NCBI GenBank assembly: GCA_947632745.1 | Contig: CANRQH010000040.1 | Location: 1-11,298, forward strand | DNA: 11,298 nt | Reading direction: 5' to 3' | Origin: an uncultured Clostridia bacterium | GTDB lineage: Bacteria > Bacillota > Clostridia > TANB77 > CAG-508 | In this document: piece after piece, positions 6,422 to 11,298 of the stretch | Layout of the letters: each line of letters begins with the position of its first letter | Position numbering within the stretch: position 1 is the first letter of the stretch | The notes under the pieces: generated by a model | Told to the model about the DNA's origin: nothing | Databases searched by the model: none | What the model saw: the letters and a program-made list of their open reading frames with translations, nothing else | Translations under genes and position numbers: made by a program

Positions 6422-7078
6422 TTAATTTTCTCCTTCTAGTTTTGCTTTTATTTTATTTGCTTTTTTTCTTATCCTTTGAATTGCTGTATCTACTGATTTT
6501 ACTTTACTTTTAAGATTTTCAGCTATTTCTGCGTAACTTTCTCCATTTTTGTAATGAATTAGTACCTTTTTTTCAAAATCACTTAAATTCTCATTTATTT
6601 GTTTTTCAATTACATCAACATATTCTTTCTGTTCTATTATATTTAATGGGTCTTCCCCTGTTTTTCTTGTATCTAAAATTTCTATTACTTGAGTTTCATT
6701 GTCTTCATCATATGCTTCAGCATTTAATGATAATGATGAATTTAATGGTATATGTTTTTGACGATTTGAATTTTTTACAGCTGTTATCATTTGTCTTTCT
6801 ATGCATAATCCTGCAAAGGTTTTGAAGGAATTTTGCTTTTTATCGTTGTATGATTTTACAGCTTTGTATAAACCAATATATCCTTCTTGCAACATATCTT
6901 CTTTTTCAGAACCAACCATAAAAAATTTATTAGCTTTTATACTAACCATGTCTTTGTACCTTTCTAATAGGCACTCTAAGGCTGTTGAACTTTTATTTTG
7001 GGTTATTTCTTGTATTAAATTTTCATCTGATAATTGATTATAATTTTTTTCAAAATCGCTTAAACCAAGATCCGACAT
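6422..7078 (-). CDS. sigH: Sporulation-type RNA polymerase sigma factor SigH
   Basis: A 218-residue sigma-70 family protein closely matching the Spo0H/SigH pattern. Region 2 contains KANKFFMVGSEKEDMLQEG (48-66), YIGLYKAV (67-74) and FAGLCIERQMITAVK (88-102), followed by the signature RQKHIPLNS (106-114). Region 4 with its helix-turn-helix is at about 163-210 (LSDFEKKVLIHYKNGESYAE, then SVDTAIQRIRKKA). In Bacillus, SigH drives entry into sporulation and competence-related genes. In clostridia it likewise feeds early sporulation, which suggests a spore-forming lineage. AAAGGAG sits 6 bases before the ATG, and a consensus sigma-A promoter lies upstream. The neighbours (HD hydrolase, hisS, murI) differ from the Bacillus context near secE/nusG. 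A related general-purpose sigma factor cannot be fully excluded. Confidence 0.92.
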   Translation of the reverse strand: MSDLGLSDFEKNYNQLSDENLIQEITQNKSSTALECLLERYKDMVSIKANKFFMVGSEKEDMLQEGYIGLYKAVKSYNDKKQNSFKTFAGLCIERQMITAVKNSNRQKHIPLNSSLSLNAEAYDEDNETQVIEILDTRKTGEDPLNIIEQKEYVDVIEKQINENLSDFEKKVLIHYKNGESYAEIAENLKSKVKSVDTAIQRIRKKANKIKAKLEGEN

Positions 7079-7115
7079 CTATTGCTCCTTTTAAACTGTA
7101 TTTTTTTATATAGTT

Positions 7116-7144
7116 ATTATATTAATAAAAATTAGTAGTGTCAA
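7116..7144 (-). promoter_or_regulatory. Consensus sigma-A promoter of the sigH operon
   Basis: Minus strand TTGACA (7144-7139), exactly 17 bases, then TATAAT (7121-7116): a perfect match in both boxes. It lies about 37 bases upstream of the sigH start. This implies strong, housekeeping-type initiation for sigH-HD-hisS. The 121-bp palindrome ends 22 bases upstream of the -35. Confidence 0.85.
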
Positions 7145-7166
7145 GCTTTTTCTCATATATAAGTAA

Positions 7167-7287
7167 AAAAATTTATATTTATATATTTTGAAGTGAATTG
7201 TGGGGACCGTTTTAGAAAATGTTAGAGCAAAGCGAATTACATTTTCTTAAATGGGGATAACGAAAAAATATATAAATATAAATTTTT
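7167..7287. repeat. 121-bp palindromic element with perfect 23-bp arms between murI and sigH
   Basis: Arms at 7167-7189 and 7265-7287 are perfect 23-bp inverted repeats, made only of A and T (AATTTATATTTATATATTTT in the left arm). Inside, CGTT/AACG (7208-7211/7259-7262) and AGAAAATGT/ACATTTTCT (7214-7222/7239-7247) continue the fold. The motif TGGGGA occurs twice, at 7201-7206 and 7252-7257. The right end lies 5 bases from the murI stop codon, so it probably shapes the 3' end of the dut-murI transcript. It resembles a MITE or REP-like unit. Confidence 0.7.
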
Positions 7288-7292
7288 ATTAT

Positions 7293-8096
7293 TTAATAAT
7301 TTTGCAAAAATATTTCACACTTATTTACTTCTAAAATATTTTTAGCCCTTTTTTCAAAATCTTTTTCTTGCTTAGTTATTACAATTTTAGAAGCAAATGT
7401 TCTTTTACTATTTTCTATTTTTGACTTATTTAAAAATTCTTTTAAATATGTTGCAACTCCTTTGGCTGTATTAATTAAGTTTACATCATAATTAAATTCT
7501 TTCTTTATTATTTCATCATAAAGTGGATAATGAGTGCAACCTAAAATTATATGCTTAATATCGTTTTCTTTAAAAATTTGTACATAGTTATGTATAGCAT
7601 CTAAACTTTCTTTAGATGCTATTTTTCCTTCTTCTACAATATTTGCAAGTAATGGACATGCCTTACTTATAACTTTTATGTCTGGCATTTCTTGTTTTAA
7701 ATTAAATTCCCATGCCCCGCTTCTTATTGTCCCATTTGTAGCCATGACTCCAATTTCTTTTATTTTTGATTTTTTTACATACTCTACTGTTGGCTCTATT
7801 ATACCTATAATTGGAATATTAAAAGTTTTCTTTACTTCATCTATACATTGGCTAGTTGCTGTTCCACATGCTATTATAATTAATTTCACATTTTGCTTAA
7901 TTAAATATTCTATGTTATTTTTTGAAAATTGGGTAATTTCATCTTTTGTTTTTTCTCCATATGGAAAATTTAAAGTATCTCCCAAATATATAAAATCTTC
8001 ATTAACAAATTCTTTTTGCAATTCTTTTAAAACCGTTAGCCCTCCTAGCCCTGAGTCAAATATTCCTATTGGTCTTGTATCCATTTTTTTAGCCAT
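7293..8096 (-). CDS. murI: Glutamate racemase
   Basis: Cofactor-independent racemase that converts L- to D-glutamate for peptidoglycan precursors in the cytoplasm. The 267 residues match family length. Key motifs are GIFDSGLGGLTVL (11-23; Asp14), DTLNFPYGEK (40-49), the first catalytic cysteine in IIACGTATSQ (74-83; Cys77), GVMATNGTIRSGAW (116-129), and the second catalytic cysteine in ILGCTHYP (184-191; Cys187). The first cysteine is followed by Gly-Thr rather than the more usual Asn-Thr, a substitution I believe occurs in other Firmicutes. AAGGAGG is only one base from the first ATG. The second ATG (residue 5) is about 13 bases away, so the exact start is uncertain. It follows the GT-C-like membrane gene by 19 bases, indicating an operon. 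Confidence 0.96.
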   Translation of the reverse strand: MAKKMDTRPIGIFDSGLGGLTVLKELQKEFVNEDFIYLGDTLNFPYGEKTKDEITQFSKNNIEYLIKQNVKLIIIACGTATSQCIDEVKKTFNIPIIGIIEPTVEYVKKSKIKEIGVMATNGTIRSGAWEFNLKQEMPDIKVISKACPLLANIVEEGKIASKESLDAIHNYVQIFKENDIKHIILGCTHYPLYDEIIKKEFNYDVNLINTAKGVATYLKEFLNKSKIENSKRTFASKIVITKQEKDFEKRAKNILEVNKCEIFLQNY

Positions 8097-8115
8097 TCCT
8101 CCTTAATAGCAAAAT

Positions 8116-9810
8116 TTAATTATCCATCACTTCATAAATTACAAAATTATCATCTGAATATATTTTATCATATTTTTCAGAATCAGATTTATCTATTAAC
8201 ATACTTACCTTTGAATTTTTATATAAAATAACATGAGTTATTCCATATTTTTCAAAAGTTGAACCATAATATTTACTTATATTTGATGTATTTATAAAAT
8301 CCATAAATATATCATTATCTAAACCATTAAATTCTGGTGCATATAAATCTGCTCTAGAATCTATAAATACTGGTATGCCTCTAAATAATAAGTAACTTCC
8401 ATAATTATATTCATTAAATAATTTTATATTATTTATATCTAAATTCTCCAATATCCAATTAGCTGCTTCTACTGGGTATGATTTTTTATTTATATATTCA
8501 TCATCATTTTTATCTTGTATTTTTATAATACTATATGACACAATAAATATTAAAAATCCTAAAATTGCTGTATTTTTTATTATTTCTTTATAGAAACCTT
8601 TTATTTGATTTAATTCATATATTTTTATTGATTCCCATATCATTTTATTTAATATAATTGAACCTATTAATATAAACATAGTTGATTGTCTTTTTGAAGA
8701 GAACATTAAATACGTAAGTCCACCTATCATAAATAGATCTGATAATCTTATTTTGACTTTAGTAAAAGTTAGAATAGCTATAAATATTACTATTGTGCAC
8801 ATTATTGGTATGTTTTTTATAAGTGTTAAAGGTAAATGTTCGTTTATATTTTGCACTGTATTTCCTTGCATTGTCTTATATAAATATGTGAAAGGTGTTG
8901 TTCCAAGTGGAGTTAAAAATCCTGTTAAACCACATATTAACATTACAAGTATTAGCCATTTAACATTTTTGTTTCTAACCATTTTTATTTTATAAGGTTC
9001 TTCTTTTTCTCTTACCTCTTTTATTCTTTCATTTGAAGCATATATTTTTTCTAGCTCTTCATTTATTTTTTCTTTGTTTTTCTTTGAAATTTTTAATAAA
9101 ATTTTTCTATATAAAATTCCTGCTTTTCTATATACTATAAAGTCCCAAATAATACTTATTACATATTCTGCAATATATGGCAAAGATAATACAAATATAA
9201 ATGGCCATACTGCAACATGAAGATTTGCAATTAATAATGAGGACAGAATTATTCCTATTGCATAATATATTTTTTTTGGGTTTTCTATAAACTTTTCTAT
9301 TAAATAAAAAACAAATACATATAATATAAATGTTACGAGCTGTGCTCTTGCTGTAATATAATCTTTTAAAAGATACATTGAACCTATTGTAATTACAAAA
9401 GATATTCCATGATTTTTAACCAGTTTTTTGTTTACTTTATATATTGTAAGACCTAGCAATATAGTTAACACACATACAGAGATGTATATTGCATCCCATC
9501 CACCTTGGTCATATATTATACTCATTATTACATCATATAACCAATGGGGATATGTGTATGGTAAGTCTTCATGCCATGAAAAATGGTCTTTGTTATCTAT
9601 TCCATTTTCTCTAATTGACTCTCCTATTGATACTGTATAAAATGTATCGTTTTGCAATGTTTTAGGAGCTAAACTAAAACTGTAAATGGCAATTAAAATT
9701 ATTATTATAAATTCAAAAATAACACTTTTATGCTTTTTAAAAAAATTCATAATTAATTTTTCATTCCTTTCATGTACAACAGGGACCGGTTCTTTTTTGT
9801 GCATGTACAA
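8116..9810 (-). CDS. Polytopic membrane protein, GT-C glycosyltransferase-like
   Basis: A frame of 564 codons. The first ATG lies inside the tandem repeat array, and residues 1-13 are translated repeat. ATG at 9750-9748 (residue 21, MNFFKKHK) is probably the real start, giving 544 residues. From there: one membrane span (29-48), then a large first extracellular loop with NDTFYTVSIGESI (54-66) and DHFSW (75-79). This resembles the acidic first-loop motif of GT-C transferases that use lipid-phosphate sugar donors. About nine further spans follow to residue 430, broken by a highly charged cytoplasmic loop (about 226-283). A soluble C-terminal part (435-564) contains VFIDSRADLYAPEF (481-494). The enzymatic activity is inference. 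Lying between dut and murI suggests envelope biogenesis, but the context is weak. Ribosome site AAAGG is 14-18 bases from the likely ATG, which is poor. Confidence 0.75.
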   Translation of the reverse strand: MYMHKKEPVPVVHERNEKLIMNFFKKHKSVIFEFIIIILIAIYSFSLAPKTLQNDTFYTVSIGESIRENGIDNKDHFSWHEDLPYTYPHWLYDVIMSIIYDQGGWDAIYISVCVLTILLGLTIYKVNKKLVKNHGISFVITIGSMYLLKDYITARAQLVTFILYVFVFYLIEKFIENPKKIYYAIGIILSSLLIANLHVAVWPFIFVLSLPYIAEYVISIIWDFIVYRKAGILYRKILLKISKKNKEKINEELEKIYASNERIKEVREKEEPYKIKMVRNKNVKWLILVMLICGLTGFLTPLGTTPFTYLYKTMQGNTVQNINEHLPLTLIKNIPIMCTIVIFIAILTFTKVKIRLSDLFMIGGLTYLMFSSKRQSTMFILIGSIILNKMIWESIKIYELNQIKGFYKEIIKNTAILGFLIFIVSYSIIKIQDKNDDEYINKKSYPVEAANWILENLDINNIKLFNEYNYGSYLLFRGIPVFIDSRADLYAPEFNGLDNDIFMDFINTSNISKYYGSTFEKYGITHVILYKNSKVSMLIDKSDSEKYDKIYSDDNFVIYEVMDN

Positions 9811-9863
9811 CAGGGACCGGTTCTTTTTGGTACATGCTCCAGATGGACCGGTTCTTTTTGGTA
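9771..9863. repeat. Three tandem 31-bp repeats (REP-like), core GGACCGGTTCTTTTT
   Basis: Three head-to-tail units of exactly 31 bases lie at 9771-9801, 9802-9832 and 9833-9863, each starting CAT and followed by a further CAT. Units 1 and 2 differ only near their right ends (TTTTTTGTG versus TTTTTGGTA). Unit 3 diverges in its first third (CATGCTCCAGAT) but keeps the core GGACCGGTTCTTTTT. Units 1 and 2 carry TGTAC, and units 2 and 3 end GGTACA across the junction, so each can partly fold on itself around the ACCGGT palindrome. The array fills the dut/GT-C gap and creates ATG codons on the minus strand. Similar short GGGAC..GGTTCTTTTT repeats are, from memory, dispersed in clostridial genomes. 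Confidence 0.85.
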
Positions 9864-9867
9864 CATT

Positions 9868-10338
9868 TTATTTATTTGTAGAACCAAATCCGCCTACTCT
9901 TGTTCCCTTAGCATTATCGTCATCTGTTACTAAATATTTTCCAAATACTCCTTGTCCTACAACTTCTCCTTTTTTTATTAAGACATCTTCATTTCTAAAG
10001 TTTATTACTGAAAACATTATATGTCCATCGTTATCTTCGTTTCCATAGTAATCACTATCTATAACTCCAACATTGTTTGCAAGCATTAACCCTTTCTTTT
10101 TAAAGTTTGAACTTCTGTTATATAAATATAATACTTCATCTTCTTGCATATATGCTTTTACCCCTGTACTTATTAATGTTGGCTTTTGTCCTAATTCAAA
10201 TTTTGGAACAACTGTATCTTCTGCAACTTCTATATCATATCCTGCAGATGTTCTTGTTTTTCTTTCTGGTAAATTAATATTTTTGTCCTCAAATCCTTTT
10301 GCTATTTCAAATCCTCTAACTTTTTCCATTTTTATCAC
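9868..10338 (-). CDS. dut: dUTP diphosphatase (dUTPase)
   Basis: Homotrimeric-type dUTPase that hydrolyses dUTP to dUMP and pyrophosphate, keeping uracil out of DNA and supplying dUMP for thymidylate. All five family motifs are visible: SAGYDIEVAE (31-40), NRSSNFKKKG (74-83), NNVGVIDSDYYGN (88-100, with the catalytic Asp and the base-stacking Tyr), GQGVFGKY (128-135), and the C-terminal P-loop-like RVGGFGST (147-154). The length of 156 is within the family range. The frame can open at GTG (10338), but AAAGGA is only two bases from it. The ATG three codons later (10329, MEKVRG) with 11-base spacing is a likely true start. It is the first gene of a leftward group with the GT-C-like gene and murI and is divergent from feoA. 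Confidence 0.95.
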   Translation of the reverse strand: MIKMEKVRGFEIAKGFEDKNINLPERKTRTSAGYDIEVAEDTVVPKFELGQKPTLISTGVKAYMQEDEVLYLYNRSSNFKKKGLMLANNVGVIDSDYYGNEDNDGHIMFSVINFRNEDVLIKKGEVVGQGVFGKYLVTDDDNAKGTRVGGFGSTNK

Positions 10339-10669
10339 ATTCCTTTCTTAATTTGCACAAATCGTTTTATAAAAATTTTATATTTTTTGACATAAGTGCT
10401 TTTTCTTTATTAGTTGTTTTAAATATAATTATAACTAATTTTTTCCTATTATTTTTATAACAATATTTGAAAAAAGTCAAGCAAAAATGTTCAACTTTAT
10501 AAAACTACAAAAATATAATAATATTAGACAAATATTGACATATTTATACGACTTAAAATTAAGTGCAATTCTTTTTATAAAATTTAGAATTTAATAGAGC
10601 AAATTTAGTTTGAAATAATATAATTTTCATTACTATTTGTGCTTTAATTAGAAAGGATTTAGATTTAAA
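10339..10669. other. Divergent intergenic region between dut and feoA
   Basis: This 331-base AT-rich gap must hold both promoters. A possible leftward promoter is TTGACT (10480-10475) with TATAAA (10459-10454), but the spacing is only 15. For feoA a TATAAT lies at 10619-10624 without a good -35. A TTGACA at 10535-10540 has no convincing -10. The ends mirror each other: TCCTTTCTTA...GCACAAAT (10341-10362) before dut and ATTTGTGC...GAAAGGA (10635-10657) before feoA. No further gene or RNA is apparent. Confidence 0.5.
10611..10629. promoter_or_regulatory. Possible metalloregulator site upstream of feoA
   Basis: TGAAATAATATAATTTTCA is a 19-base imperfect dyad with 5-bp arms TGAAA/TTTCA. It overlaps the candidate feoA -10 (10619-10624). 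Iron-responsive repressors of the Fur or DtxR type commonly bind 19-base dyads over feo promoters. The match to a canonical Fur box is poor, so this is only a candidate. Confidence 0.22.
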
Positions 10670-10903
10670 ATGAATATATATAGTTTAGATAATTTACCAT
10701 TAAATAAAGATGGATATATTATAGATTTAAAATCACAAGGTGCTTTAAGGAGAAGAATGCTTGACTTGGGGTTAATAAAAAATACTTTAATTAAACCAGT
10801 ATTTATAAGCCCCTCTGGAGACCCTAGAGCCTACGAAGTTAGGGGGAGTATTATTGCTATTAGAAAAAAAGATGCAGAACTTGTTAATATTAAAACCAAA
10901 TGA
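10670..10903 (+). CDS. feoA: FeoA family ferrous iron transport protein
   Basis: A 77-residue SH3-like cytoplasmic protein of the FeoA family, which works with FeoB in Fe(II) uptake. The typical features are an opening with 'L..L' (SLDNLPLNKDGYIIDLKSQG), the helix segment ALRRRMLDLGLIKNT (25-39), the usual 'RRRLLDLGLxxGT' signature, then PVFISPSGDPRAYEVRG (43-59) and a closing IAIRKKDAELVNI. Length matches stand-alone FeoA (about 70-85). GAAAGGA lies 12-13 bases before the ATG, slightly far. feoB follows after 69 bases on the same strand with its own strong ribosome site, indicating a feoAB operon. Expression is probably iron-controlled, but no regulator gene is present. Confidence 0.93.
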   Translation: MNIYSLDNLPLNKDGYIIDLKSQGALRRRMLDLGLIKNTLIKPVFISPSGDPRAYEVRGSIIAIRKKDAELVNIKTK

Positions 10904-10972
10904 TGATTTTGGGGTGACACATTTAATTTAACTTTCATATTATAGAATAATTAAATTTTGTGGAGGTTTTTT

Positions 10973-11298
10973 ATGGGGCTTACTTCGAAATCTACTGGAA
11001 ATACCTTACTTAATGAAAATTTTGAGAAATTAAAAAAAGATTGTAATTATACTGTTGCTTTGGCTGGTAACCCAAATGTTGGTAAATCCACCATTTTTAA
11101 TGGTTTAACAGGCATGCACCAACATACTGGAAACTGGCCTGGCAAAACTGTTAGCAATAGTTCTGGTATATGTGAATATAAAGGTTCTAAATTGCTTTTT
11201 GTTGACATTCCTGGTACATATTCTCTTATGTCCAATTCTGAAGAAGAAGAAATTGCAAGAAATTATATTTGTTTTGAAAATCCTGATGCTGTTGTTGT
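10973..11298 (+). CDS. feoB: Ferrous iron transporter FeoB, N-terminal part (runs off window)
   Basis: The first 108 codons of the Fe(II) transporter FeoB, starting at ATG with GGAGG six bases upstream. After a 26-residue lead the GTPase domain begins. The G1 P-loop GNPNVGKST (32-40) is followed by the FeoB-specific IFNGLTGMHQHTGNWPGKTV (41-60), which contains the switch I threonine of the G2 motif. G3 DIPGTYSL (78-85) then precedes SEEEEIARNY. The NKxD motif and the membrane channel lie beyond the window. The protein would sit in the cytoplasmic membrane with this G-domain inside the cell. It is second in the feoA-feoB operon. The section from 11041 on is slightly less AT-rich than the upstream leader, as expected for a conserved domain. 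Confidence 0.96.
   Translation, partial: MGLTSKSTGNTLLNENFEKLKKDCNYTVALAGNPNVGKSTIFNGLTGMHQHTGNWPGKTVSNSSGICEYKGSKLLFVDIPGTYSLMSNSEEEEIARNYICFENPDAVV

Noticed and set aside
7678..8106. 142-codon plus-strand frame opposite murI
   Set aside because: murI on the minus strand has all catalytic motifs. The opposite frame has no recognisable domain or translation signal.
9771..9863. CRISPR array
   Set aside because: The three 31-bp units are contiguous with no unique spacers, and no cas-like gene is nearby.
9686..10048. 120-codon plus-strand frame across the repeats and the dut 3' end
   Set aside because: It runs antisense through the GT-C-like gene start, the tandem repeats and dut, so its length is an artefact of low stop density.
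10611..10629. Canonical Fur box
   Set aside because: The arms match for only 5 bases and do not resemble GATAATGATAATCATTATC. It is kept only as a weak candidate site.
11047..11235. Minus-strand frame inside feoB
   Set aside because: It is antisense to the FeoB GTPase motifs G1-G3 and has no ribosome site.

Overview
The window is very AT-rich and has strong AGGAGG-type ribosome binding sites, consensus TTGACA/TATAAT promoters, the standard code with TGA as stop, a SigH-type sporulation sigma factor, and SpaA/CnaB surface-protein repeats. This points to a low-GC Bacillota, most likely a gut-type clostridial chromosome. Species cannot be named from the sequence. Nearly all genes lie on the minus strand; only feoA-feoB at the right end are on plus.

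Left part (1-1340) is a decayed accessory zone. It holds the first codons of a predicted AAA ATPase with its promoter, a 141-codon coding remnant with no start codon, a large hairpin, and a Phd/YefM antitoxin whose overlapping RelE/ParE toxin frame stops after 28 codons. Next (1465-4023) is an 852-residue secreted adhesin-like protein. It has a signal peptide, a thioester-type N-terminal domain, four CnaB/SpaA repeats, a DUF11-like domain, and an LPLTG sorting motif that is cut off one residue later, so it lacks the membrane anchor.

The middle (4429-7078) is a housekeeping cluster read leftwards from a consensus promoter: sigH, an HD-domain hydrolase and hisS. To its right (7293-10338) another leftward cluster contains dut (dUTPase), a GT-C-like multi-membrane-span protein and murI (glutamate racemase). 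At the right edge feoA and the start of feoB (ferrous iron uptake) diverge from dut.

The most notable non-coding content is a set of structured repeats in the gaps: a nested 181-bp palindrome after hisS, a 121-bp palindrome with perfect 23-bp arms starting 5 bp after murI, and three tandem 31-bp units (core GGACCGGTTCTTTTT) in the dut/GT-C gap. The tandem units supply the apparent upstream start codon of the GT-C-like gene. I saw no CRISPR array, tRNA, rRNA or intact transposase, and no clear new multi-gene system. The best candidates for a second look are the anchor-less adhesin with an altered thioester motif and the family of palindromic intergenic elements.
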